Assembly: GCF_048323655.1 (NCBI RefSeq)
Contig: NZ_JBLUWW010000003.1
Coordinates: forward strand, 558,001-622,000
Direction: 5' to 3'
Origin: Salinimicrobium soli
Lineage (GTDB): Bacteria; Bacteroidota; Bacteroidia; Flavobacteriales; Flavobacteriaceae
Length of the DNA stretch: 64,000 nucleotides
The position numbers and the translations under genes were made by a program. Positions within the stretch are counted from its first letter, which is position 1. Each line of letters begins with the position of its first letter. The notes below the pieces were generated by a model. That model was not told the DNA's origin. It saw only the letters and a list, made by a program, of their open reading frames with translations, and did not search any database. This document shows positions 45,091-54,007 of the stretch, in pieces.

Positions 45091-47013
45091 TTAGATAGTC
45101 TCATCTTCAGAACTCCAGTGAGAGTGAAAATACTCCCCTCTTGGTTTATCCGTGCGCTCGTAGGTATGGGCGCCAAATGAATCCCGTTGCGCCTGGATCA
45201 TATTTGCTGAAGATTGTGCAGATACAAAACTCAAAAAGTAGTTTGCAGCTGCCGACATTACCGGCATGGAACAATTGGATTGCAAGGCGGAAGAAACAAC
45301 ATTTACCAGATGCTTCCTGTTTTCCTTTAGTTCTCTGCTTATCTCCTCATTCATTAAAAGATTTTCGGAATGTTCCTTAAAAATACCGGCCAGTCGTTCC
45401 ATGAACGCCGAGCGAATGATGCAGCCATTGGTCCAGATACGGGCAATTTCCGATAGATTTAGCTGCCAGTCATAAGTTTTAGAAGCTTCGGAGAGCAGCT
45501 CAAATCCGATCGCATGGTTTATGATGCTGGCTGCCTGATAGGCTTTAAAAAGGCCGTCCTGATCTAATTTTTCTGAAGCTCCTTTTTTTTCAAATTTTCC
45601 GTAGAGCACTGAAGCTTCTACCCTTTCCTCTTTTTTACCCGAAATGTTTCTGGCCATTACAGCGGCTGTGATGGTGTCAAAAGCTACTCCCAACTCCAAG
45701 GCCGCATTTGTGGACCATCCTCCGGTTCCCTTTTGCTTGGCAGCATCCAGAACTTTATCGATCAAAAACTCGTCATCCTCCTTTTTCCGTAGAATGTCTA
45801 CAGATATTTCAAGCAGAAAACTTTGCATCTCCTTATTCCATTCCTCAAAAAGAGAAGCGATCTCATTGGGCTGAAGGTTTTTGGAAAATTTTAAAAAATG
45901 ATAGGTTTCCGCAATGAGCTGCATTTCCCCATATTCAATTCCGTTGTGGAGCATTTTTACAAAATGCCCGGCTCCTCCCGGCCCAATATAGGTACAGCAG
46001 GCTTTTCCCTGCTTATCTTTTGCAGCGATCTTTTCAAGAAGCTCCCCTACCCGTTCATAGGCTTCGGCTGGGCCTCCGGGCATAATTGACGGACCTTTTA
46101 AAGCACCCTCTTCTCCTCCTGAGATCCCTGCTCCCATGAAGTGCAATCCTTTTTCCGCTAAATATTTTTCCCGGAGTTCGGTATCTTTATAATGTGAATT
46201 ACCGCCGTCAATGATCAGATCGCCTTCTTCCAGGAACGGTAGCAGACTATCAATGACCATGTCTACTGCTTTTCCGGCATTCACCATCAGAAAAAGGTTC
46301 CGAGGGCGATGCAGGGATCTTACAAAAGCTTCAAGATCATCAAACCACGGGAAATCATAGATCTCCTTATGCTCAAGTGCGAAATTCCTGGCAATATCCA
46401 CTTCCACTCCTTCCACCTGTCGGTTAAACACTGAGATCGCTACTCCTTTGGAAGCGAAATTTAGAGCAAGGCTTTTACCCATTACCCCCAAACCAATAAG
46501 TCCGATTTCTGAATTGTGCTTGTGTGAACTGACCTTCTCCATAATCTCTTCAATTATTTCCTCTTCTGTAGCCTGTACATCAACATGTACCGCTGTTCCG
46601 GGTTCTTCCAGGATGTCATATTGTGATTGTAACAGGTCCGGTTTAAAATAGTGACCTTTCCTGTCGGCAATGCGTTTGTAGATCACGTCGTAACCGGAAT
46701 GAAGAAAGATCCAGGTGATGTATTTCTCCGGAATGCTGCTCAATCGCTGCCGGTACTGCTCTTTTAGTGCAGAACAGGCTAAAACAGCACCCTCTTTTTT
46801 ATGCCATTTTTGGATATTTTCAGCTAGCAATTCCAGCCAATCTTCCCTCTCCTCATCCCGAAGGGGAATACCCTCCCGCATCTTAAAAACATTATCCGCA
46901 GAATGAAAATCGTCTGCATCGTAAAAAGGTAGCTGCAGCCGCTCGGCAAGCAGTTTACCGATCGTGGTCTTCCCTACTCCCGATACGCCCATTACGATGT
47001 ATACCTGCTTCAA
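45091..47013 (-). CDS. Gluconokinase fused to 6-phosphogluconate dehydrogenase
   Basis: A 640-residue two-domain enzyme. Residues 1-165 are gluconate kinase (P-loop GVSGVGKTT at 9-17, DADDFHSADN at 32-41), and residues 168-640 are decarboxylating 6-phosphogluconate dehydrogenase (Rossmann motif GLGVMG at 174-179, NRQVEG, LIIDGGNSHYKDTE, GPSIMPGG and GAGHFVKMLHNGIEYGEMQ). The pair performs two steps in a row: gluconate to 6-phosphogluconate to ribulose 5-phosphate with NADPH. Both domains have complete motifs. It ends 5 bp from the convergent usher-like gene's stop, and lies 7 bp downstream of the Gre factor gene, on the same strand. Confidence 0.92.
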   Translation of the reverse strand: MKQVYIVMGVSGVGKTTIGKLLAERLQLPFYDADDFHSADNVFKMREGIPLRDEEREDWLELLAENIQKWHKKEGAVLACSALKEQYRQRLSSIPEKYITWIFLHSGYDVIYKRIADRKGHYFKPDLLQSQYDILEEPGTAVHVDVQATEEEIIEEIMEKVSSHKHNSEIGLIGLGVMGKSLALNFASKGVAISVFNRQVEGVEVDIARNFALEHKEIYDFPWFDDLEAFVRSLHRPRNLFLMVNAGKAVDMVIDSLLPFLEEGDLIIDGGNSHYKDTELREKYLAEKGLHFMGAGISGGEEGALKGPSIMPGGPAEAYERVGELLEKIAAKDKQGKACCTYIGPGGAGHFVKMLHNGIEYGEMQLIAETYHFLKFSKNLQPNEIASLFEEWNKEMQSFLLEISVDILRKKEDDEFLIDKVLDAAKQKGTGGWSTNAALELGVAFDTITAAVMARNISGKKEERVEASVLYGKFEKKGASEKLDQDGLFKAYQAASIINHAIGFELLSEASKTYDWQLNLSEIARIWTNGCIIRSAFMERLAGIFKEHSENLLMNEEISRELKENRKHLVNVVSSALQSNCSMPVMSAAANYFLSFVSAQSSANMIQAQRDSFGAHTYERTDKPRGEYFHSHWSSEDETI

Positions 47014-47020
47014 AATGATT

Positions 47021-47524
47021 TTATTTATAGGAGATTTCCAAGATGTCCAGGTGGCGGATCTCTGCTCCCAATTTAAATTCGGCTACCTCTCCAACTTTTT
47101 TACCGGTAATAGCTTTCGCAATAGGGGCCACAAAGGCTATTTTTTGATCCTTAATATTGGCTTCATCTACGCCCACGATCTGGAATTCCTGCAGTTTTTT
47201 GCTTTTTTGGTCCCGTATCTTCACATGTGCTCCAAACCGCACTTCTCCCGGCGGTTGTTCTGAAGGGTCAAGGATCCTGGCGGAATTTATACGCTCGTTG
47301 AGCAGGCTTAGTTTTCCGTCAACCACAGCGCGCGCTATTCTTCGGTCTTTGTCGCTGCTTTTTTCCCTGCCGGCCCATTCTTTTTCCAGCTCTTCTTTTT
47401 CTTGCTTCAACTTCTGAAAGCCTACGGGAGTTACATAATTGTTCACTCCGGCTGGCAATGCAGCTCTCGGCGGAATGAATGGAGCTTCCTCCTGGTCTTC
47501 TTCTTTTACGAATCCTCGGCTCAT
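47021..47524 (-). CDS. GreA/GreB-family transcription elongation factor
   Basis: A 167-residue protein. It starts MSRGFVKEEDQEEAP, the leader seen in Bacteroidota GreB-like proteins, followed by the coiled coil (about 40-90, with the LKQEKEELEKEW and VDGKLSLLNERINSA helices) and the FKBP-like C-terminal domain (about 95-167: GAHVKIRDQKSKKLQEFQIVG, then SFVAPIAKAI-type strands and GKKVGEV). Gre factors reactivate backtracked RNA polymerase; the acidic tip residues of the coiled coil are only partly preserved here, so cleavage activity is uncertain. Upstream of the GntK-Gnd gene by 7 bp. Confidence 0.85.
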   Translation of the reverse strand: MSRGFVKEEDQEEAPFIPPRAALPAGVNNYVTPVGFQKLKQEKEELEKEWAGREKSSDKDRRIARAVVDGKLSLLNERINSARILDPSEQPPGEVRFGAHVKIRDQKSKKLQEFQIVGVDEANIKDQKIAFVAPIAKAITGKKVGEVAEFKLGAEIRHLDILEISYK

Positions 47525-47609
47525 GGTCAGGTCTTTTTCTAAAGGTCGAAAAATAGCGGCAGAAATAAAAATTCCACCGCTTTCGTTTTAATTCGGTTAT
47601 TTTTGCTGC

Positions 47610-48845
47610 ATGAGCAAGCTTTTAGTGATTGGTTATGTGTGGCCGGAGCCAAAATCTTCGGCAGCGGGAGCACGTATGATGCAGCTTCTGGAATTTTTCA
47701 GAAAGGAGGGTTATTCTGTCATTTTTGGAACCACAGCCACAAGGACTGAACATTCCGAAGATCTTGAGAAACTGGGAATTTCTACGGAAGTCATTGAGCT
47801 TAACAATAACAGTTTTGATCTTTTGCTGAAGGAACTGCAGCCGAACATCGTGCTTTTCGACCGGTTCATGATGGAAGAACAATTCGGTTGGAGGGTCGCA
47901 GAAGTTTGTCCGGAAGCAATAAGGATACTGGATACAGAAGATCTTCATTTTCTCCGGAAGGCCCGGCAGCAGGCATTCAAACAGGGAGTTTCTGTTTCAA
48001 TGGAAATGCTCCAATCTGAGACAGCCAAAAGGGAGATTGCCAGTATTTACCGCTGTGATCTGTCACTGATCATTTCGGAAGCTGAAATGGATCTTTTGAC
48101 AAAAGAATTCCGCCATCCCCCTGAAATATTGTTCTATATACCTTTTTTGCCAGAAGAAGTGTCTTCCGAGGAGATTACACATCTTCCCGATTTTGACGTA
48201 CGCAGGAACTTCGTGAGTATTGGAAATTTTCTTCACGAGCCCAACTGGGATGCTGTTCTTTACCTGAAGCAGGAAATCTGGCCGCTGATCAAACGAGAAT
48301 TACCTGCTGCAGAACTTCATATTTACGGAGCTTATTCCGTTGAAAAAGTGAAGAATCTTCATAATCAAAAAGAAGGTTTTATTGTAAAAGGTCGTGCTCC
48401 CGAAGCAATAGAAATGCTGAAGCATGCAAGAGTTTTGCTGGCCCCTTTGAGGTTTGGAGCCGGTCAAAAAGGGAAATTTATTGATGCCATGCAGGCAGGA
48501 ACCCCCTCGGTCACTACTCCCGTGGGAGCTGAAGGAATGCAGTATAATGGTATCTGGAATGGAAAAATCGAACAGGATCCGGAAGCCTTTGCTGATGCCG
48601 CTGTGGAATTATACTCTGAAATAGATGTCTGGAAAACTGCTCAAAAGAATGGCTTTGAACTGCTAAAAATAAGGTATCCAAAAAAGGCATTTTTGGAACA
48701 GTTCAGAAACAGCCTTTTAGAACTGCAAAAGAACCGGGAATCTCATCGTTTGTCAAATTTCACCGGTGCTATGCTCCTGCATCACAGTCTTGGAAGCACC
48801 CGGTATCTCTCCAAATACATCGAAGCCAAGAACAGGCTAAAATGA
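47610..48845 (+). CDS. Glycosyltransferase, GT4/GT-B type
   Basis: A 411-residue cytoplasmic glycosyltransferase. The N-terminal half begins MSKLLVIGYVWPEPKSSAAGARM, a typical GT-B donor-independent start, and the C-terminal half contains NFLHEPNWDAVLYLKQEIWP and LLAPLRFGAGQKGKFIDAMQAGTP, where Glu-type binding motifs of GT4 appear as GxGxKxKxxDAMxxG. The substrate and product are unknown; no polysaccharide cluster surrounds it. It diverges from the Gre factor gene. Confidence 0.82.
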   Translation: MSKLLVIGYVWPEPKSSAAGARMMQLLEFFRKEGYSVIFGTTATRTEHSEDLEKLGISTEVIELNNNSFDLLLKELQPNIVLFDRFMMEEQFGWRVAEVCPEAIRILDTEDLHFLRKARQQAFKQGVSVSMEMLQSETAKREIASIYRCDLSLIISEAEMDLLTKEFRHPPEILFYIPFLPEEVSSEEITHLPDFDVRRNFVSIGNFLHEPNWDAVLYLKQEIWPLIKRELPAAELHIYGAYSVEKVKNLHNQKEGFIVKGRAPEAIEMLKHARVLLAPLRFGAGQKGKFIDAMQAGTPSVTTPVGAEGMQYNGIWNGKIEQDPEAFADAAVELYSEIDVWKTAQKNGFELLKIRYPKKAFLEQFRNSLLELQKNRESHRLSNFTGAMLLHHSLGSTRYLSKYIEAKNRLK

Positions 48846-48846
48846 G

Positions 48847-48869
48847 GAAACGCCCATTAAGGGCGTTTC
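48847..48869. terminator. Hairpin between glycosyltransferase and lysC genes
   Basis: GAAACGCCC and GGGCGTTTC form a 9-bp stem with a 5-base loop. There is no good U-tract on either side, so it is a weak or Rho-assisted terminator at best. Confidence 0.5.
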
Positions 48870-48908
48870 GATCCAAACAAATAAAACTAACAACTTGCGC
48901 AGTTAGAG

Positions 48909-50246
48909 TTAACTGTGTTCCAGCATTGGTGTCTGGTTAAAAAGCTTTACGTTTAGCGCCTGCAGGGCCTGTACTTTATTTCGGGTGTCCACCAGAAGGG
49001 AAACGTTGTTATTACTTCCGCCATAAGAGATCATACGCACCGGAATATCATTCAAGATTTCAAAGATCCTGAACGTACTTTGGTCATTGATCAATCCTTC
49101 TCCCACAATACAAATGATACTGTGATTGGTATCAACCGTGATCTCTCCGTACTCCTCCAGGTCATCCAGGATCTTGTGCAGATTGGTGGTGTTGTCGATC
49201 GTCAGGGAAATGGCGATCTCAGAAGTCGTGATCATGTCGATCGCAGTCTGATGTTTATCAAAAACTTCAAAGATCTTTTTCAAGAATCCGTGTGCCATGA
49301 GCATTCGGTTGGACTTGATCTTAATGGCTGTGATATCGCCTTTTGCTGAAATGGCCTTTAAACCTGTTCCGTGTACTTCCGAAGAGATCATGGTTCCGGA
49401 GGCATCTGGTGTAAAGGTATTCTTCAGGAAAATGGGAATATTTCTCTCTTTAACCGGGGAAACGGTTTGCGGATGCAGGATCTTTGCTCCAAAGTAAGCC
49501 AATTCCGCAGCTTCCTCAAAAGTAAGGTGAGAAAGCGCTTTTGTATTCTCCACAAAACGCGGATCATTGTTATGGAACCCGTCAATATCAGTCCAGATCT
49601 GCACTTCTGAAGCCTTTAATGCTGCACCAATAATAGTGGCTGTGTAGTCACTACCACCTCTGTTCAGGGTGTTAATATTTTTATTACGGTCAACACGTAC
49701 AAATCCTTGTGTAACATATACTTCTGAACTTACTTCTCTCCTTAAAACGCCTGAAAGAAGTTGAGAAACTACTTCCACATCGGGATTCTCAACATTCGCT
49801 ACATGCATGAAGTCTTTAGCATCCAACAAGGTATTAGAAACACCTTCTGCCTCCAGGTATTGTGAAAAGATAAAGCTCAGAAATGTCTCGCCAAAGGTTA
49901 CAATTACCGGCTCCAGAGAACTTTCAAAGTCCTGGGCTGTGACCTCTTCCAATTGCTCAAAAAGGATCTCAAAAAGATTTGCAGTACTTTTTGCAGTCTC
50001 AGGATTTGCAAATAACTCCTCTATCAACCCGAGGTGCTTCATCCTGATCTGCTCCAAAATGGCAGCAACCGCTGAAGTTTCATTTTGTTTAAATTGGGCG
50101 ACAAGTTCTACTAATTGATTTGTCACGCCCGACATTGCTGAAACCACTACCATTTTTCTCCCTTTTTGGGAAGTAATGATCTTGCGCACATTGCGTATGG
50201 TTGCTGCAGAACCTACAGAAGTACCACCGAATTTTAATACTTTCAT
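48909..50246 (-). CDS. lysC: Aspartate kinase
   Basis: A 445-residue monofunctional aspartokinase that phosphorylates L-aspartate at the head of Lys, Thr and Met synthesis. The N-terminus MKVLKFGGTSVGSA (Lys-binding and nucleotide loop), RGGSDYTATIIGAALKASEVQIWTD and FGAKILHPQTVSP are diagnostic. Residues about 300-445 form two ACT domains (SNRMLMAHGFLKKIFEVFDKH; ICIVGEGLINDQ). The frame is open to 50261 but the start at 50246 gives the standard N-terminus. It is divergently placed to an ACT-like gene 100 bp away. Confidence 0.93.
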   Translation of the reverse strand: MKVLKFGGTSVGSAATIRNVRKIITSQKGRKMVVVSAMSGVTNQLVELVAQFKQNETSAVAAILEQIRMKHLGLIEELFANPETAKSTANLFEILFEQLEEVTAQDFESSLEPVIVTFGETFLSFIFSQYLEAEGVSNTLLDAKDFMHVANVENPDVEVVSQLLSGVLRREVSSEVYVTQGFVRVDRNKNINTLNRGGSDYTATIIGAALKASEVQIWTDIDGFHNNDPRFVENTKALSHLTFEEAAELAYFGAKILHPQTVSPVKERNIPIFLKNTFTPDASGTMISSEVHGTGLKAISAKGDITAIKIKSNRMLMAHGFLKKIFEVFDKHQTAIDMITTSEIAISLTIDNTTNLHKILDDLEEYGEITVDTNHSIICIVGEGLINDQSTFRIFEILNDIPVRMISYGGSNNNVSLLVDTRNKVQALQALNVKLFNQTPMLEHS

Positions 50247-50315
50247 ATTTTTCATTTCCAAAGTGCATAATTACTCATGGAGATTGAAGGGGGAAAAAAA
50301 ACCGCTTGTTTTTCA

Positions 50316-50323
50316 TACCTTTG
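50316..50323 (+). promoter_or_regulatory. -7 element of the ACT-like gene
   Basis: TACCTTTG, a full match to TAnnTTTG, lies 23 bases before the start at 50347. The upstream -33 box is poor, with TTG at 50307 too near. Confidence 0.5.
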
Positions 50324-50346
50324 CACAAAATGTATAATATTTAACA

Positions 50347-50997
50347 ATGAAGACGATAAGTACCTGTGTACATGATATATTACGCCACCAACCTTTTTTG
50401 GACGACGCACTGGCCCGAAATATTATAAATTTCAGTTCGCTTGCCGCCGATATTCAGCCTCAAGTTGAAAAAGAAATGCGGAAACCGGTTAAGCAGGGTT
50501 CCATTATTATGGCCCTTAGAAGGTATCACCCAAAGAGAAACAAGTTCACCAGCAAGAATTTCCGGGATCTGGGAGATATTATTGTGCGATCGGGAATTAC
50601 TGAATATACCTATCTTAACTCCAAGGATACAGTAGCCAAAAAAGCGAGATTATTGGATTCAGTTAAAGACCGGACCGGAGTGTATTTGAATTATTCCAGT
50701 AATTACCAGGAAAGTATCTTTTTGGTCTCTACCAGCCTCGAAGACACCATAAAGGAGATCTTTGCAGATGAGAAACTGGTTAGCATTTCAGATGAACTCT
50801 CATCCATAACTATTGCGCTTCCTGAAAAGAACACTAAAACAGTAGGGCTGTATTTTTACATTTTTAAGCTGCTGGCTTACGAAGGAATTCCGGTCTATGA
50901 AGTGATCTCTACCTCAAACTATTTCACCTTGTTTCTGGAACAGGAATATGTGAACCAGGCTTTTATGTTGATGAATGAGATCAAGAGCAAAAGCTAA
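50347..50997 (+). CDS. ACT-like protein divergent from lysC
   Basis: A 216-residue protein without signal peptide. The C-terminal segment (about 165-216) reads GLYFYIFKLLAYEGIPVYEVIS followed by TSNYFTLFLEQEYVNQAFML, which is the ACT-domain pattern of aspartokinase regulatory domains. The N-terminal part (about 1-110, with FVHDIL-type helices, SSLAADIQPQVEKEMRKPV and YLNSKDTVAKK) resembles a helix-turn-helix or four-helix region but I did not recognise a family. The head-to-head arrangement with lysC, 100 bp apart, suggests a partner or regulator of aspartate-pathway enzymes; this is inference. Confidence 0.65.
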   Translation: MKTISTCVHDILRHQPFLDDALARNIINFSSLAADIQPQVEKEMRKPVKQGSIIMALRRYHPKRNKFTSKNFRDLGDIIVRSGITEYTYLNSKDTVAKKARLLDSVKDRTGVYLNYSSNYQESIFLVSTSLEDTIKEIFADEKLVSISDELSSITIALPEKNTKTVGLYFYIFKLLAYEGIPVYEVISTSNYFTLFLEQEYVNQAFMLMNEIKSKS

Positions 50998-51818
50998 TCT
51001 TCGAGAGAGTACCACCAAAGAGAATTTTGGAAGTTCATTGGGAGAATAACCATTTCAGTATCTTCTAAAAAGAGGAAATCCCCGGAACTTTTTGCTGAAC
51101 TTATCAGCTTTTGAAGGTTGCCCACAGCGTTTACTTCGTAAATATCCCCTGTTGCCCAATCTGAAAATAAGAAGCTTTCGGAATGCCTTTTTTGGATCCC
51201 ATCGAGATTTCCTATTCCGGGAGTCAGTTCAGAACATTTTCCGGAGGTATCTATTCTTAATAATTTCCCCGGTTCGTCTTTTCCCCAGGAAGCCACAAGC
51301 ATCCCATCCTTCAGTTTTAATAATCCGTTGGGTTGTTTTAGCGCCGGATCATTCGACCATTCTGAGATCTTTCCGGAGCGGTCATACTTGAATATTTTAT
51401 TACCTGAGAGATCGGAAATATAAAGGTTTCCCATTTCATCAGCAGTAATGTCATTCAGGGAATTCGCACCGGGTACAGGTAATTTTTTGATCACAGTACC
51501 TTTTTTATTGTCCATGATCACGAGCACTGTAACATCGCTCACATAAAGTGTATCTCCATGCACGTGTAAACCCTTGGGATCATCAAGTCCGGTGATCCAC
51601 TTTTTCTTCAGAATTTCGCCCTCCGGACTCACTTTAGAAATGAACCCATCCCCTTTTTCTTTATCGGCCATATTGGAAACATATAGCAGCTCTTTCTGGT
51701 GATCCAATACCACAGATTCGGGATGACTAAACCCCTCCACCTGTCGAAAAGCGGTATTTTTCTGGGCATTGGCTGTAAAGGTCAAAAGGAAGATCAAAAG
51801 GAATGTTATGCGCTTCAT
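50994..51818 (-). CDS. Exported SMP-30/NHL-like beta-propeller protein
   Basis: A 274-residue protein with a signal peptide (MKRITFLLIFLLTFTANAQ). The mature part is a run of propeller blades: VVLDHQKELLYVSNMADKEKGDGFISKVSPEG, LHVHGDTLYVSDV, ITADEMGNLYISDLSGNKIFKYD and LKDGMLVASWGKDEP. This pattern is that of SMP-30/gluconolactonase/LRE-like and NHL-type propellers. It lacks an obvious catalytic metal site, so it may only bind ligands in the periplasm. Its stop overlaps that of the convergent ACT-like gene. Confidence 0.75.
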   Translation of the reverse strand: MKRITFLLIFLLTFTANAQKNTAFRQVEGFSHPESVVLDHQKELLYVSNMADKEKGDGFISKVSPEGEILKKKWITGLDDPKGLHVHGDTLYVSDVTVLVIMDNKKGTVIKKLPVPGANSLNDITADEMGNLYISDLSGNKIFKYDRSGKISEWSNDPALKQPNGLLKLKDGMLVASWGKDEPGKLLRIDTSGKCSELTPGIGNLDGIQKRHSESFLFSDWATGDIYEVNAVGNLQKLISSAKSSGDFLFLEDTEMVILPMNFQNSLWWYSLED

Positions 51819-51940
51819 AATCAGTGTTTTCCTAAAAATAGTAATTTCCTTTAGTGTTTGCCTTTAATACCTTTTAAAATTTTGCCAAAGCTTCTGGAAA
51901 AATTGGGCTTTTCCGGTACTTTTAATAGAAAACAAAAGCT

Positions 51941-52069
51941 ATGAGAAAGTTAGTAAGAGCATTGCTGGCAGGTTACGGGGCCAAAAAGATTGGCGGCGGC
52001 TGTGGCTGTTTTGGGATAGTGATCGTATTTATTATTCTTTGGTGGTTGCTTTCCCAAGTGGGAATTTGA
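51941..52069 (+). CDS. Small 42-residue membrane protein with GGGCGC motif
   Basis: An ATG at 51941 encodes 42 residues: a short basic amphipathic start (MRKLVRALLAGYGAKKI), GGGCGCFG, and one TM helix (IVIVFIILWWLLSQV). It ends 2 bp before the convergent CPBP gene stop. Many Flavobacteria have similar tiny proteins; I recall no function. The composition (Gly/Cys turn before one helix) is coherent for a single-span membrane peptide. Confidence 0.5.
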   Translation: MRKLVRALLAGYGAKKIGGGCGCFGIVIVFIILWWLLSQVGI

Positions 52070-52070
52070 T

Positions 52071-52703
52071 CTACTGGAAAAAGTAACCAAAACCTATGGT
52101 GAACATGATCAATCCGTAGAAGTAATGTTCCAGGCTTACATTGAGTAAACTTTTTGTCTGGTAGTAATTGTAAATGAAGATCCAGCCTGCCAAAAAGGTT
52201 GCTATTGGCGCTACCCAGTTCGCATAAATGAAGTGTGTCAACCCAAAAATCAGGGCGTTACTGAACATTAGCAGGTATTTTTCAGGAATAAGGGCTTCAT
52301 ACCTGTGGAAATAGTATACCCGGTATATTAGTTCCTGCGGAAAAACGGAAGCTATGGGATACAAAAAGAAGGTTAGCAGATATCCATTGAAGTTCTCTAC
52401 CGGGTACTTAAAGAACAGGCCGGGATAGATCCACCAGGTAAACCAGATAAGGAGAATAGTTATTATGAGCATCCTAACTATACTCTTACCTACATAAGCC
52501 TTTCTGAAACGGGTAAAAACTCTTTTATCAAAGCTTTTATCCATCACGAGCAGGATGAAAAAGAACATGGCTATGCAAACGAGGGGAATGATCTTATACC
52601 ACCCATTCAAAAAGTTATTGGTTATGAAGGGGAGAAAAACATAAAAGATCACAAATTCCAGCACCAGGTAAGGTTTGGAATTATAAATATTTCTGAGGCT
52701 CAT
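52071..52703 (-). CDS. CPBP-family intramembrane protease-like protein
   Basis: A 210-residue polytopic membrane protein. The CPBP motif is PQELIYRVYYFHRY, where the usual EExxxR is QExxxR, followed by IFGLTHFIYANWVAP (motif 2 His) and a C-terminal TM pair with LEHYFYGLIMFTIG. With one of the two catalytic Glu residues changed to Gln it could be a weak protease or a scaffold. It is not adjacent to a bacteriocin-like gene. Compare the CPBP gene at 15277, which has EE. Confidence 0.75.
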   Translation of the reverse strand: MSLRNIYNSKPYLVLEFVIFYVFLPFITNNFLNGWYKIIPLVCIAMFFFILLVMDKSFDKRVFTRFRKAYVGKSIVRMLIITILLIWFTWWIYPGLFFKYPVENFNGYLLTFFLYPIASVFPQELIYRVYYFHRYEALIPEKYLLMFSNALIFGLTHFIYANWVAPIATFLAGWIFIYNYYQTKSLLNVSLEHYFYGLIMFTIGFGYFFQ

Positions 52704-52771
52704 AGCGACGTGTGACGAAAGATAAATATTATTGATCTGGCTGGTTCAAGAAGAATAAAACTTCCGGAACC

Positions 52772-53536
52772 TTAAGGTTCCAGGTTCTCCTCCTCACCTT
52801 CTCCGGTTCTGGCCCTTTTTCTTTCCCTTAATAGATCAATGATATTGAACAGTACAATACAAAAGGCAACCCAGATAAGTCCTGCTATAAATCCTCCGGC
52901 AACGTCTGAAGGGAAGTGTACTCCCAGATAGATCCTACTGAGTCCTATTGAAAGGATCAGAAAAGTAAAGATGAAAGCTAATAAGAATCGCAACCATTTT
53001 GCCATTTTGATCCTGAATAGCAAGTAGATCAAAAATCCGTAGAAAGCCATGGCACTCATGGAATGTCCACTGGGATAACTCAGGGTTTTTACCACTACCA
53101 TGTGTTCAATAGTAGGCCGTGCCCGGTTAATTGCTTGTTTTAGTGCGATATTTGATAATGCTGAAAGCAGTAAAACTCCCAACAGCTGAAAAATAAACTT
53201 CTTGTTCTTCAGTTTGAAAAAGAAGAATAATACGGCAATAGTGGTCACTACAATGTACGCATAAACGTCCCCAAGATCAGTTACAAACTGGAAGAAGTGA
53301 TTGAGTTCGGGCGTGCGAAAAGAGATAATATAATCTGTGATCTTATCATCATAGACTTTTAGTCCACTTCCTGGGAGTTCATCGGTGAGTTCAATAAAGA
53401 GGTTTACTCCAAAAATAAAAGCTATAAAAGCAAAGAATATTAGCAGATAATAAGGAAGATTGGGATTTTTTCCGGAGAGAAAAGTTCTGATGTAATCGAT
53501 CAGTTTCCTGACCATATCTTTCATATCATTCCGCAT
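52772..53536 (-). CDS. PAP2-family membrane phosphatase
   Basis: A 254-residue protein with about six TM helices and the three PAP2 motifs: KQAINRARP (motif 1), YPSGHSMSAM (motif 2) and SRIYLGVHFPSDV (motif 3, catalytic His and Asp). These enzymes remove phosphate from lipid phosphates such as phosphatidate or undecaprenyl pyrophosphate. The C-terminal tail is charged (RERKRARTGEGEEEN). It lies 15 bp downstream of the 3D-domain gene, so the two may form an operon linking lipid carrier recycling and cell wall. Confidence 0.9.
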   Translation of the reverse strand: MRNDMKDMVRKLIDYIRTFLSGKNPNLPYYLLIFFAFIAFIFGVNLFIELTDELPGSGLKVYDDKITDYIISFRTPELNHFFQFVTDLGDVYAYIVVTTIAVLFFFFKLKNKKFIFQLLGVLLLSALSNIALKQAINRARPTIEHMVVVKTLSYPSGHSMSAMAFYGFLIYLLFRIKMAKWLRFLLAFIFTFLILSIGLSRIYLGVHFPSDVAGGFIAGLIWVAFCIVLFNIIDLLRERKRARTGEGEEENLEP

Positions 53537-53551
53537 AGCTGGTAAAGTTGG

Positions 53552-53998
53552 TTAATTTTCAGTTGTTACAGCTCCTTCCTCTGCCGGATAGAAGATCTGC
53601 ACTTTTCTTCGCCCCCAGTTAAGAGCCTTTTCTTTATCAACACCCATGTAGATGTCAATTTTATTTCGCCACCTGGGGTGCATTTTGTCATTGACTATAA
53701 AGATCCCTTCAAAACCTTCTATTTTAACGGGAGTCTGATACGTAAGTCCTTTTTTGATAAGGTCCCTGGAAACTGCTATTGACTGGATTCCCGGCTTTAA
53801 AGTATCTCCCCAGGCCGTTATTTTTGGATTTCCTTCTGTCTGAGTCAGGATGGAATTATAAGCTGAAGCTGTAACTGTAATGCTATTCCAGTCAGAAATG
53901 TCAATTTCTTCAGGGTCTGCGTCTTTACAACTCCACATTCCTCCCATGAAAAGCAGGGGGATCAGAATGAATTTTAAAAGTAACTTTTCAGAGATCAT
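53552..53998 (-). CDS. 3D-domain lipoprotein (MltA/SpoIID-like cell wall domain)
   Basis: A 148-residue exported lipoprotein with a lipobox-like GGMWSC near residue 23. The mature part holds a 3D (Asp-Asp-Asp) domain: TAWGDTLKPG, IAVSRDLIKKGL, VKIEGFEGIFIVNDKMHPRW and NKIDIYMG, in which three Asp residues (D in AWGD, ND and ID) form the expected motif of MltA-like lytic transglycosylases and Rpf-like enzymes. Activity would be on peptidoglycan. The start at 53998 is preferred to 54007. It precedes the PAP2 gene. Confidence 0.82.
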   Translation of the reverse strand: MISEKLLLKFILIPLLFMGGMWSCKDADPEEIDISDWNSITVTASAYNSILTQTEGNPKITAWGDTLKPGIQSIAVSRDLIKKGLTYQTPVKIEGFEGIFIVNDKMHPRWRNKIDIYMGVDKEKALNWGRRKVQIFYPAEEGAVTTEN

Positions 53999-54007
53999 TA
54001 ATACCAA

